Shown here: positions 12,017 to 21,521 of the stretch, piece after piece | Numbering within the stretch: position 1 is the first letter of the stretch | Layout: the number at the start of each line of letters is the position of its first letter | Source: Kappaphycus alvarezii | Lineage: Eukaryota; Rhodophyta; Florideophyceae; Gigartinales; Solieriaceae | Length of the DNA stretch: 64,000 nt | Assembly: GCA_002205965.3 (NCBI GenBank) | Contig: NADL03000471.1 | Span: 1,798,001-1,862,000 of the forward strand | Reading direction: 5' to 3' | Program-made: the position numbers and the translations under genes | The notes under the pieces: model-generated | Databases searched by the model: none | Told to the model about the DNA's origin: nothing | The model's input: only the letters and a program-made list of their open reading frames with translations

Positions 12017-12640
12017 ATGAAACATGTGATACGTTTTGTGTCCTCGCGTCGCACGAAGAATCAAAGTAACGGACCCTACCGTAAGAAATGGAAGGACGTC
12101 TGGATGACAGATGTTTTCGTTGGCAAATTGATGATAGAAACAGGCAGCAGACAACGTCTAGGGATGCTCCGTGACACCGGAGCACCCTCATCTGTAGTAG
12201 GATACACGGAACTTAATAGGATGCAAACTCTCGGAATTCATTGGTAGTTTATTTTCGCTTCGCAACATCGATTCCGCTTTGCTGATGCCACTTATTAGTC
12301 TCTGGACAAAATCTTGTCTCCTATTGATGCCTCTCTCGGCATGCCAAGTATTTCAGTAACTCTGGCATTGTTGAGGCAAACATCCCTGCATTACCTGCGC
12401 TAGACTCGATGAACTGTGAATCCGTTACCCCATGCACAGTTTTGAACAGACTTTTGAAGAGTGTCCCACGTGTTACTGCTGAGGTTTAAACTGTCTACTT
12501 TGACGAATACTCTATCCCCATGATCAGGTTCCATAGCTCTCACCTTTATGTACCGATCAGAGCGTCCAGTGATATGTACTTCACTCATTTGCAGCTATTG
12601 AAACTGCAATAGTAGTTGTTTCCCTTTACTGCACAGAAGT
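12017..12640 (+). pseudogene. Copia aspartic protease, degenerate
   Basis: The protease processes the gag-pol polyprotein. The 76-codon frame 12017-12247 contains RDTGAPSSVVGYTEL, a clear aspartic protease active site (D-T-G-A) with the Asp at 12173. A following segment, read across stops, has an FRFAD-type block at about 12270 and SLDKILSPIDASLGMP, as in copia proteases of this type. Stops after 12247 end the frame. Confidence 0.7.
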
Positions 12641-12689
12641 ATTAAGACCTGATCAAGCGATATCGATCTGAGGAAGCAACAACAGAAAC

Positions 12690-13557
12690 GCTCAAGACAC
12701 TGTAAGAGATATCAAAGCTCTGTGACCCTATTCAATGAATTCAACATGATCCGACAAGGTTCCGAGCTACTCTGGGAGCCAAGACTGTCAAGTTTAATGA
12801 GTGCGTGATCATTACCATTGTATATATTTACAACGAGCCAGTAATTCAAATTGTTGATGAGGGGACAAGTTTCAGTGCAGCGCGCTACGTTTCAAGCGTC
12901 TACTGAAAATATACGGGAAAAAAATTATTGAATTTTGGGCAGAAATCTACACGGGAATCCCAAATAAGATTCTTACGAATCAATTCTCTCAGTCCACAGA
13001 GAAATGTCTCTACTTGGCCCGTGTCTCCAACGTCGCTGTCGGCAGACTGGAGTGGAAGCCCATTCGAGTCTCGGATTAGGGGAGATATATCATGAGCCGC
13101 TCCGAAGTACCTTTCAAAAGATTAAGGCCTCATAGCCTGAGGTTGACAAGGTACTCGCTCATTCGTGCGCCATGAAAGCCATGAATTACACTTTGGGGCC
13201 TGAAGGACTCGTCCCATCGTCCCTTGCGTTTGGTGATTGCTCGCAAATATCCCTTCCGTCTGAACCGCGCCTTAGCCGCATAAGTCTGAACAAATCGCTC
13301 AGATTGCTCGAAAGTAGATGGAAATCCAGATCACCGGGCTCAAACTCCAAGGTGCCCTACGTCATGCAGTACCACCTTCTAGCGATCGAGGTTACCAACC
13401 TGGGTACAAGGTACTGGTACGGCGCAAAAGACCGATCAATAGCCGTATAGGTGAATGGCTAGGTCCTTTCGGGGTTGAAGGCGTGTACAATCAACGAAAG
13501 CTGGTATTTGTTCGAGACCAAGCAAACAGCCCTGTTCTTCCATTTAACGTTTCATAA
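12690..13557 (+). pseudogene. Copia integrase, degenerate
   Basis: The integrase joins element cDNA to chromosomal DNA. Read across frames: VIQIVDEGTSFSAARYVS (first catalytic Asp near 12856), a region where the second Asp appears replaced (TNQFSQS in place of the usual VDQGSQF), then GVEAHSSLGLGEIYHEPLRS with the catalytic Glu neighbourhood, then MNYTLGPEGLVPSSLAFGD. The C-terminal frame 13318-13557 has a Y-Q-P-G-Y-K-V-L-V block and RIGEWLGPF, typical of the integrase tail. Several stops and frame changes occur. Confidence 0.8.
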
Positions 13558-13679
13558 GATAAACCTTACTTCACCACCGCACACCTTTCACATGCTTTCA
13601 TGATGTGTTACGATAATAGTCTGGCCCAGTTCCGTTCGCCTGATACTTGTGATGTTATGGCTACTGGGATCATTGACGA

Positions 13680-14600
13680 ACATGACGAATGAACCGCAAG
13701 CCTCAAGATGATAGAATCACGGAAATCGAGATACGTAGTTTATTTTAACGGGTAACTTTTAAAGCGATTCTCAAGGAATAAATCCGTCCGGATATAAATT
13801 TGCTTCCTGGACGCTTTTTTTCGGCAATCAAGCCAGCCGTGGATGGCAAGGTGAAATACTAGGCGAGGTATATTATCGGAGGGCACAAGGAAAAATTGAT
13901 GAACCTAATGGTTAATTCATCAGCCACTCTACAGCCCCAATCCGTGCGTTTTTTAATTGCTCTAGCAGCTAAATTTGGGTGGGATGCTTGGACTACGGAT
14001 GTCATCCAAGTACAGTTGCGGTCTGAAGAACCACTCGCTCGACAGTTATTTGTCTATAAGCTCGTTCCGGAGTTCTAACTAGATCAGGAACAATTTCTCC
14101 AACTAGTGCGTCCTTTTACAGACTTTGTGGTACCGTTGATATATGGCGCACTTCCTTAGAAAAGCATTACCGTCACGAACTTGGCATGAAGCCATTCAAG
14201 ATGGAACCCGCTTTATAATATCTTCTTGCAGCTGGGTTTCTCAAGGAATTCAGTGGCAACTACGTTTACGACTTGCTTAGATGTAGCAACGAGGAGTTGG
14301 AGTAAGTCTCGAAGAAAACTAATGAGCGCTTCGAGATTGCGGATGAAATCCCTTTACCGACCGAGTTCACAGAATTTTTCCTCAACTAAGTCGAGAATGG
14401 TGACTTCATTATCGCCCAAAACGCATATTCAAGGAAAATATAGTGCTTACCCGCAGATTCATCCTTCAAGTACTTTCGGTCAATGCGCATGAAGCTTGCC
14501 TGGTTATCTAATTCCCGTCCGGACTGCGTTTCTGAAATCTAACAACTTGTCCAAGTTACTGAAAGCATGTCCGATGCACAAAAAGGAGTCTTTATTCGGA
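13680..14600 (+). pseudogene. Copia reverse transcriptase, degenerate
   Basis: The frame 13896-14078 carries SATLQPQSVRFLIALAA, then WDAWTTDVIQVQL (motif A, catalytic Asp in T-T-D-V) and EPLARQLFVYKLVPEF. The Y-V-D-D box at 14261-14272 reads Y-V-Y-D: the first Asp of the catalytic pair has become Tyr, so the enzyme would be inactive even if the frame were repaired. Further palm and thumb blocks are spread over other frames up to about 14600. Confidence 0.8.
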
Positions 14601-14689
14601 TGATAAATGCAGCTATCAAATATGCGGTAGACCATAGACTTCAACTCAAGATGCGGAAACTAGACCGAAAATCACTGAAGATCATCGGG

Positions 14690-15190
14690 TTTTCAGACTC
14701 GTCATTTGCAAATAATGCCGATTTTTATCGCAGCTAGGGTACACAGTATTCCTTGGAGATGAAACCAGAAAGATCGCGCCCGTATCGCTCAAATCGTACA
14801 AATCCAGGCGTAACACGGTCGGCAAGGTCTGAGGAGGTAATTGCTTTCAGTGACATTTTTGATGTGGCAGCTTCCCTATCCCTGGAACTTGGGACCGTGT
14901 TGGGAAAAACTATCCCGGTTTAATTACTTACAGATAGCAAAATTTTGTTTGATGTTTTCTCTAAGGGCTCACGAAATTCCGAGAAACGTATCATTCTATA
15001 CATCGCGGCAGCAAGGGAAGGATTCCGGGACAGGATGATTTCGGAAATCTGTTTCGTTCGGAGTCATAACAATGTTGCCGATGGATTGACCAAGTTGATG
15101 AGTCAAGCAGTGCGGAGAAATTTTATCGCTGCAGGGAAACTCAATATGGCACCGGATCAGCGGATAATCAGGCCGGAAGAGATAACATGA
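14690..15190 (+). pseudogene. Copia RNase H, degenerate
   Basis: Read across frames: DSSFANNADF, LGYTVFLGDE, then a segment with RSEEVIAFSDIFDVA and TDSKILFDVFSKGS, and in the final frame (14945-15190) IILYIAAAREGFRDR and ICFVRSHNNVADGLTKLMS, the standard copia RNase H end (N-x-A-D-x-L-T-K). The pol frame stops at TGA 15188-15190, overlapping the next start codon. The frame changes near 14750 and 14940 make it a pseudogene. Confidence 0.8.
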
Positions 15191-15423
15191 TAGGTGTCCA
15201 TATTTCAGATCTTATTTTGCTCTCCATCGCCCTAACCTCTGCTAGTTCGAGGTTGGCAACTTCCCATCCACAACACATACGCAAGCTATTACTACACAAA
15301 CGGATGGCAAATATCTCAGCCGGATCTAAAATAAGGCACAGTCAAAGACCGGGGTGCAATCTCAAAGTAACTCATGGCACCATTCACGGATGTCTGGCAT
15401 CCGTACCTTGTGCCCCTCTGTAA
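15187..15423 (+). CDS. Extra ORF after pol with signal-peptide-like start
   Basis: A 78-codon frame starts at an ATG that overlaps the pol stop codon as ATGA (15187-15190), an arrangement compatible with termination-reinitiation. The first 20 residues (MIGVHISDLILLSIALTSAS) look like a signal peptide or membrane anchor; the rest is basic, with two Cys near the end. No family was recognised. It lies between pol and the 3' LTR, where envelope-like ORFs occur in some copia elements, but nothing proves that function and the frame may be truncated. Its intactness cannot be judged without relatives. Confidence 0.4.
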   Translation: MIGVHISDLILLSIALTSASSRLATSHPQHIRKLLLHKRMANISAGSKIRHSQRPGCNLKVTHGTIHGCLASVPCAPL

Positions 15424-16001
15424 CTGTTAGTTCCCAAAATGCATGCCATTTACCAATACAATACCGTAAATTTCACATTGTTTCCGGTCCATAACATACA
15501 AAATATTTTCCCCATTGGTAGTCTGAGCAGGCGGCAATGCATTAATCGTGATATGTGAATGGGATGCGCACGCCCATTGCTGGCCTCCGCACTGGGTCCG
15601 ACATCGACAGACACTAGCTCCCATGTTAGGAAACCGTCCGTCTCTGTCTTCATTCGGTGTCATCGGCGTGCTGACCACAGGTGAGTGGAGGATTCTCTGT
15701 AGCATTTGGCAGATCTGCACGTGCGATTGTCGAGAACCGCGAATTTTTGCACGGGCGCACGGTGGTAGGATCGTGTAACGCTCGGTTTTTTGTCTGGTTC
15801 GCGCAATAAATGGGCGGGTTGCTGGGCATTCCGCCCATTCATTGTGAGAACCATACTCACAGGAATAGAAGAAACTGAGGTGGTCAGTTCGATCAACCTG
15901 GCATCCCCCGGAAGTTAAGCCGTCGATATGGCGGGATAAGGTTTGATGTCGGGACAAAGCGTGAGCTTACTTGTACTTTCCCAGTGAAAACTTGCGTCTT
16001 G
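15424..16001. other. Element 3' region with overlapping opposite frames
   Basis: Both strands carry open frames here (a 176-codon minus frame 15957-15427 and plus frames such as 15548-15778). The plus 15548-15778 frame is Cys/Trp/His-rich and could be a frame-shifted continuation of the post-pol ORF. The minus frame is probably a shadow. None was identified. Confidence 0.3.
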
Positions 16002-16014
16002 GCATTGGGTGGAG
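16002..16014 (+). promoter_or_regulatory. Polypurine tract of the copia element
   Basis: The purine-rich run ending GGGTGGAG lies directly against the TG at 16015 that opens the 3' LTR. This is where plus-strand DNA synthesis is primed in LTR retrotransposons. Confidence 0.6.
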
Positions 16015-16323
16015 TGCCAATGACAGTGTAATGCCTTGTCATGGTACGTTTTGGGAGTAGTGCTACACACGTTTGCACGTTAAATATCTGCAAGCTCACG
16101 CCCTCTCTACCGCTAATGGAGGGCTATCATCGAGAAATATTGCTACGTCTGATTCCGCAGAATCCGTAGCCCTGCTCACGCCAGAGCGTCGGCCCTTCTC
16201 GCCTAATAAAAGTTTGATTCATTTACTCCTCCTCTTGCCTCTATTTCCGTTGGTCTGTAAGGCTCATTGTGCAGTCTTACAACATCAGCGAGTGGAAGCA
16301 GTAAACAGGACAATGCTTACCGA
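16015..16323 (+). repeat. 3' LTR of the plus-strand copia element
   Basis: It aligns with 9691-9994 over its full length and opens TGCCAATGACAGTG against TGTTAATTACAGTG in the 5' copy. Many substitutions and small gaps separate the two, indicating an old insertion. The end is placed at 16323 because ATATA follows, matching the bases before the 5' LTR. Confidence 0.8.
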
Positions 16324-17130
16324 ATATATCACATTTATACTTCAAAATCGGTGACAAGCTGGGCCGGTTGCGTTCATTTTAACTATAACAATGGCGACTC
16401 ATTTCATCAACACTGGCATCAAGTGTACTGGAGCCATTTTCGGCAATAGAGTGTGAGAAGGTCTTGTAACACTGTTTTAAAACTAAAAAGAAGGCATCAG
16501 ATGTGATAGCACTCAAAAATTGGTCGTTTGAAAACTAGGGGTTCAGTATGAGGGTCGACGTTGGGGCTGTATCCGTGGCGGAAACACCTTTTCTATCACT
16601 AATCTGGTATTTAGACAGATAAATGAAGGCTATAATACATTTTGGCATATTTCGAAATTGAATTAAACTTTTTGCTTTGTTCGGAGAAGCGGTACTAAAG
16701 TTTGTTATGTTTTGAGATGTGCTGCATCTTGAATTCAATAATCGGTTGAAGGCTATATGGAATTTACTGACAACCGGTAGGGTGTCGCGTTTTTGAATTG
16801 CGCCAATGATATAAAACAGCATTATAACCAATTATTTGGTCATCGGTAATGCGAGAGGAAAATTCTTTCGCACGACCATATAGCTATCTCTCCCGATATA
16901 GCTGTAACTTGAGAAAAATTGCTCGAATTGCGGCTGTAATTTTATTACTATTGCTGTCTGGGACCGCGATTTGTAACTTCTGCTACAGTTCTACAGCGTT
17001 ACAGTACTCTTCTTGGTGTCCTTTGCCGTTCGTCCAAGGTGGAGACTGGAGTCCCTGGAGAGCTTGAGTCTTGAGGGCAGATCATTGGCTTGCGGCGCCG
17101 GGCCGATATCTGAGCCCATAATTAAGGATA
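16324..17130. other. Older DNA between copia and gypsy insertions
   Basis: A minus frame (16831-16535) and plus frames 16849-17067 and 17013-17279 are present but unidentified. By position this continues the minus-strand copia element 2, interrupted by the 9.7-16.3 kb insertion. Confidence 0.3.
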
Positions 17131-17163
17131 GTCAGAACGGAGAGATTATGAACCTAGGTGAAG

Positions 17164-17274
17164 GGGGGAACGTTTGGGTGTTTTACTCTTGGAAGATATA
17201 TCTGATCTATCCCATGGTTTTCCAGACACACACAATCGACTCAAAAAGGGTATACCGACACAGTAATGGGGAAG
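17164..17274 (+). repeat. About 107-bp inserted unit, copy 1
   Basis: This segment is absent from copy B at the matching point (about 5820) and is bracketed by GAAG (17160-17163 and 17271-17274). Its core, starting GTTTTACTCTTGGAAGATAT, recurs at 31135-31231 and 27810-27878. The left and right limits seen at 31 kb agree with the limits of the insertion here, which suggests a short mobile unit. No terminal inverted repeats were seen. Confidence 0.5.
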
Positions 17275-17626
17275 TGTAGAACAAAAGTACACCACAGGCT
17301 TCAAAGTTGGTAGTACGGCAACTCCGGTTTACTAGAACATAGACAGAACTGGTCAAGTACACAAAAAGACATTGAGACTAAGTTTGTGTGATGCAATGGC
17401 ATCATGAAGATCACATATGTATTGAGTGGATGTAGTTCAGAGTTAATATGATTCTGCATGCAGCGCGAACACCCATTATTGCGCCAACCCCCATGAACCC
17501 CCCCACGATATCCATCCTTGAGATGGATATCGCGGGTAGCAAAACGCTAGATGATTCTGAGCCAGCCAAGAGAATGCAAATTACGAAAATAATAAAACAG
17601 AAATCCAAAATGTCCATTCTCGCTAA

Positions 17627-17631
17627 CTGAT
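17627..17631 (+). repeat. Target site duplication CTGAT, left
   Basis: CTGAT directly precedes the 5' LTR of the gypsy element and is repeated exactly at 22156-22160 after the 3' LTR. A 5-bp duplication is standard for Ty3/gypsy integration. Confidence 0.9.
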
Positions 17632-18162
17632 TGATATAATGAAAATTGTAGATATTCTTTGGTATGCTGCGCTGGCTGAGCTGTCACTGTACTTTCAATT
17701 ATATTTTTAATTATTTTTAGAGGTGCTCACTGTTGTGGGGTGCAGACTTGGCCACATAGGTACTGTATAGGTGCTACAAATGTGAGGGTTGAAAACTCTA
17801 TATAAGGGGCTGTTTGCATGAAATGGTAGGACTACTTGGGAGCCAGCATACCCGAGCGGGGCGCTCAACAAGTTAAGTCAAACACAAAGCATAAAAAGTT
17901 GGCAGACAACTTCAAGCCAAGTCCCGAGTAGTAGGAAGTTGAGAGTCAACTTCAGACCCAAGAAAATTTTTTTACGCTAGTCACAAGCATAGGTGGTAGA
18001 CCCTGCCCTTTTATACTTGCTTGTAGCTTCCTCAACTCTCTTCTATATACACTCCCTTTTGTTCGTTCAACAATACCACGGTAGCACTTTTGTCGCTCGC
18101 AACACCTCCTTCTCAGGGTAATTGGTTCTGAGGATCTCTTCCCCGCCGATTTACCCCTATCA
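17632..18162 (+). repeat. 5' LTR of gypsy element
   Basis: 531 bp, from TGATATAATG to CCCCTATCA. It contains one copy of the 22-bp unit that is present five times in the 3' LTR, a TATATAAG box at 17799-17806, and two short inverted repeats (AAGTTG/CAACTT near 17898 and GAAGTTGA/TCAACTTC near 17936). Confidence 0.92.
17799..17806 (+). promoter_or_regulatory. TATA box in gypsy 5' LTR
   Basis: TATATAAG lies about 365 bp before the LTR end, and the same box occurs in the 3' LTR at about 21785-21791. It is the likely U3 promoter element driving the genomic RNA. Confidence 0.55.
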
Positions 18163-18164
18163 TT

Positions 18165-18182
18165 TGGTACTCTTGTGGAGGG
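18165..18182 (+). promoter_or_regulatory. Primer-binding site of gypsy element
   Basis: TGGTACTCTTGTGGAGGG starts two bases after the 5' LTR. The leading TGG complements a tRNA 3' CCA end, as expected for the minus-strand primer. The tRNA species was not identified. Confidence 0.65.
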
Positions 18183-18249
18183 GGTTGCACCCGAGGTATT
18201 CGAGTTGAGCAGTAGTAAGGAACACTTCGGGGATTTCTTTTCTGTAATC

Positions 18250-19982
18250 ATGGATCTCAACGCTGCTCGTATAACGTTCACAGGGGCAAGACTGAAGACG
18301 TTGAGGAGTTTCTTTACACATATGTCAACGTTGTGATGCGTGAGAAGGGCGATGAAGAGAAGGCCGCAAGTATCTTCGCCTATCTTCATGGTGACGCAAA
18401 GCACAAATATAAGTCCAAGTTTATCGACGGGTGGTCTCTTAACGGGAATGGGCGTAACTTCGGTGAGGTATGTGAGTGGCTTGTGAAAGAGTATGCTAAG
18501 GAGGTAGAACCAGATGAGATGATTCGTACCGCCATAGAGGCCCGGCTCAACTTCGACGATTTGTTAAGCTCATTGGTGTACTTGTGTGATCTTTATGAAA
18601 AGGCTGGGTTCAACGCCCAAGCCAAGTACGGAATGCTGCGTAAGGCGGCTATGGGGGATAAGCGGCTCTCCGATTTCCTCCTCATCAAGGGCCCTCACAC
18701 TTTTGATGAACTGAAGGGTACCATAGTAGAATTTGTCAAAAATTCGGAGACGTTTCAGTCACTGAGTGAGGTACCGAGGGAAACCCGCACATCGATGTCT
18801 ATCGTACATCCTGAAAAGAATTATCAAAGGCCGGCTACTAGTGCAGCGGCATTAGAATCTGTCAGGAGCGATGTCAAAAACTTGGAAGAAAGGTTGGAAA
18901 CCCGATTCGATAATCGACTTGACATGATAACCTCGCAGTTGGAAAGCCTTACTCTTACCATTAAGAAGAACCAGTCTGGGGCCCCTAAGGCCGCAGAAGT
19001 CTGTTCTTACTGTCACAAGCCTGGACACTTTGCAAACAGGTGTCCTGATAATCCACATAGAAACACTCGTTGTGGAAAGTGCGGTCGATATGGGCATCAT
19101 GAAAGTAACTGCTGGTCTAAAGACAACAGAAGAGCAAATTTATCGGAAGCAAGGAGTGAGTCAGGACCAGAGGTGAAAATCTTACAAAATAGAAGGGATC
19201 AAAGGTTGACGGATGCCGGTAACGTATCCATCGCTGAAGAGATTAGTCAAGTCAATGTGACAAAAAGGGATGGGGAAGGGAACATTTTATCGAAGAAACC
19301 TAGGCTAGAGTATGGAATGCTGGAGCATATCCCAGCACCTGTACCTCCTCGAACCAAGAGGTCTGATCAAGTTGTTCCAGGAGTGGGAGTCACTCCGGCC
19401 AAGAAGACGAAAAAGAGTAAGAAAGTTAAGAGTATCTCTAAGGACGTACTAGAGTATGTGAAGAGGTACAATTTGGTGGCTGAGCTTGCATCGGCCCCAA
19501 CTGGGATAACGTTTGGTCAACTTTTGAGGGGCGACGCAGAGGATGCGAGAAAAGAACTCAAAAAAATTATCAGGTCTAATAAGTCCGCTAAGGGTAAGAA
19601 ACTGTTTCTTCAATCGGCCTCGACAGCACCAAGACGTCTTAAGCTGGTACCAGTCAAAGTATTGGGTATGAAAACCCAAGCTCTCTTCGATTCGGGTGCT
19701 GTTCCAAACCTCATTTCAGAAACTTTGGTGACAGATCTAGGTCTCGAAATTACTCCAACGACTCGAAAAATAACTGTAGCGGATGGAACCGTCTCAAAAT
19801 GCATGGGCACTGTTGACAAGGTTTCCGTGTTCTTTGGGGACTCTAAAGTTGATGTAGACTTTCTTGTCATGCCGGATCTCCCTTTCGATGCAATCATTGG
19901 CTGCCCCACCATGGAAAGACTAGGACATGCATTGACTTGGGCAACCAAATGGTTTCAGTTAATATTGACGGCAGAACCGTGA
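18250..19982 (+). pseudogene. gag: Gypsy gag-protease, nearly open frame
   Basis: The open frame 18333-19982 (549 codons from its first internal Met) already reads KTEDVEEFLYTYVNVV before that Met, so the natural start is probably ATG 18250, separated by one frameshift near 18285. Residues 1-190 form the gag body and 170-215 are coiled-coil-like. Two CCHC zinc knuckles follow (CSYCHKPGHFANRC near residue 224, CGKCGRYGHHESNC near 247), then a Lys-rich linker (near 350) and a retroviral-type aspartic protease with LFDSGAVPNLIS (Asp near residue 453) and a closing DAIIGCP motif near 520. Gag binds and packages RNA; the protease matures the polyprotein. Confidence 0.88.
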
Positions 19983-20159
19983 AGATGCCCCTGGATTTCG
20001 ACAAAAGCACGCATCCTGAAGATTTAAAAAAACGGACAGTGAAGATTTCACTTCTAGCTATGACAGCGAAGATTCGGAACCAACTAACACTTTCGGAAGT
20101 GGAAAAGGGTACCCTCGGGGGTAATGAACATGGCATGGGACGATTATGATTCTTAGTTT

Positions 20160-20604
20160 AGGAGCTTAAAGATAAGCTATGTGTCCCCCCAGTTCTCATG
20201 TACCCAGATTTCAAGAGACCATTCGTTGTGGAGACAGATGCCTCAGAACGGTCTTTGGGTGCCGTTTTGTCCCAAAAAGATGAAAACGGAAGACTACACC
20301 CTATTCAATTCGCAAGCCGAACTCTGAATGATGCGGAAAGAGATACTCAGTCTGCGAGAAAGAAGCGCTAGCTGTCGTCTTCGCGCTGAAAAAGTTTCGC
20401 GTATACCTTTTATCACTAGAGAAATTTGTCTTGATAAATGATCACCAGGCACTTAAGACAGCATTCCAAAAGAAGGATGTACATCACCGCTTGGCCCGAT
20501 GGCTCGACATTTTCGCAGAATATCGGTTTGAAATTGTGTATAGACCGGGCGCAATAATCAGCCTGCCGATTACCTATCCCGCTTGAGGGACGCACTGATT
20601 CCAA
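20160..20604 (+). pseudogene. pol: Gypsy RNase H; RT core missing upstream
   Basis: Read across two frameshifts (about 20345 and 20550): LKDKLCVPPVLMYPDF, then FVVETDASERSLGAVLSQ (catalytic Asp), IQFASRTLNDAERD, SVCEKEALAVVFALKKFR (catalytic Glu), FVLINDHQALKTAF and a NNQPADYLSRL end. This is a classical gypsy RNase H. The preceding 180 bp hold a linker (19937-20149) but none of the RT fingers or palm, no motif-A Asp and no YxDD, so roughly 600-700 bp of pol have been lost. Confidence 0.88.
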
Positions 20605-21460
20605 ATGAAAAAGCTTCGGAGGACATCGTCGGAGTCGCCGAGTTGCAGTTGCCGAACGATAACGAGTACGAAGCTAATATTCACGGACTGATCAAATTCC
20701 TGGATGGACTAGAAATAAGAAAGGTTGATCTTGAACACAGAAATTGGGTACGCAGGAATCAAAAGGCTTTTACATTGTGGAATGGGAAACTCTTCCGGCA
20801 CACTAAAGCCGGACCCCGACTAGTGGCCCCTTTGAAAGAAAAAATGAAGATCTTGAGGACTTTCCATGATGAGTTAGGGCATTGGGATCTCGAAACAACC
20901 AAAAAGTTCATTACGGAGAGATTCTAGTGGCCCAGTATCCATAAGGACGTCTATAACTTCGTGAAAAGCTGCGACAACTGCCAAAATTCACTCCAATACG
21001 GAAGTATAAGACAAATCTAAGTCTTCCAGTTTCTTGTCTCTTTGAAACCTTCTCAATTTACTTTGCGGGTCCATTCAAGGAAACCTCTTCCGGAAACAAA
21101 TATCTCCCTATAGGGGTGGAACATCTTACTGGATGGCCAATAGCTGTGGCAGTTGAGGAGGCAAATGCTGAGGTGGTACTGAGATTCATCGAAAAAGAAA
21201 TAATTGAACCGTTTGGTCTTCCAAAAAGGGTAATCTCGGATAACGCCCTTTGTTTTACTGCAACTTCACTGCTTCGAGTTTTGACGGAGAAAGGGATTCA
21301 GCTGAAGACATGTCTCGACTACGCTCTTATGTCAAACAGGAAAGCCGAAAAGATGATTGGAACTATCAAACGCGCACCTACTTTTTGGAATATTTTATGG
21401 GTAATCAACTGCATCCCTATTCGTTTGAAAGGCCTCATGTTTTAACAATAAGGCAACTTA
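20605..21460 (+). pseudogene. pol: Gypsy integrase, degenerate
   Basis: The N-terminal zinc finger is visible as HDELGHWDLETTKKF (H-x4-H) followed by CDNC near 20970 (C-x2-C), with an in-frame TAG at about 20925 in the usual F-Y-W-P position. The core reads YFAGPFKETSSGNKY, where the first catalytic Asp seems replaced by Tyr, then WPIAVAVEEANAE, VISDNALCF (second Asp) and RKAEKMIGTIKRA (Glu). The C-terminal part is cut short about 60 bp before the 3' LTR, so the chromo- or GPY-type tail is absent. Confidence 0.82.
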
Positions 21461-21506
21461 CATTAATAGAGACAGAAGAAGAATGATGACGAGTCGGGAC
21501 GTTCGT

Positions 21507-21521
21507 CTTGAGCGAGGGGCG
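21507..21521 (+). promoter_or_regulatory. Polypurine tract of gypsy element
   Basis: The purine-rich run ending GAGCGAGGGGCG lies directly against the 3' LTR, as needed for plus-strand priming. Confidence 0.65.

Larger units (their letters stand above)
9691..16323 (+). mobile_element. Ty1/copia retrotransposon with two LTRs, decayed
   Basis: Two related direct repeats of about 305 bp (9691-9994 and 16015-16323) bracket 6 kb that reads gag, protease, integrase, reverse transcriptase, RNase H in plus sense. This AP-IN-RT-RH order defines Ty1/copia. A purine-rich tract abuts the 3' LTR. ATATA occurs on both outer edges (9686-9690 and 16324-16328) and may be the 5-bp target duplication, but it is low complexity. 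The LTRs are visibly diverged and every domain carries stops or frameshifts, so the insertion is old. It probably interrupts minus-strand copia element 2. Confidence 0.85.
17131..17631 (-). repeat. LTR-like repeat, copy C
   Basis: 17141-17463 matches copy B (5803-6010) apart from a 111-bp extra segment, and 17463-17631 matches copy A (670-850). It therefore bridges the two other copies and shows they belong to one repeat. The gypsy element is inserted at its right edge. With the target duplication removed, the edge reads GCTAACTGATATCA, as in copy A's GCTAATTAATATCA. Confidence 0.6.

Noticed and set aside
15427..15957. 176-codon minus-strand open frame at the copia 3' end
   Set aside because: No recognisable motif; it lies inside a plus-strand element between pol and the polypurine tract, so it is most likely a shadow of element sequence. 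Kept only as a low-interest observation.
9686..16328. ATATA as a certain target duplication of the plus-strand copia element
   Set aside because: The match is exact but low complexity, and the LTR 3' end could not be fixed independently, so it is only tentative.
18852..19948. Minus-strand frames inside the gypsy gag-protease region
   Set aside because: Antisense shadows of a 549-codon frame with zinc knuckles and a protease motif.
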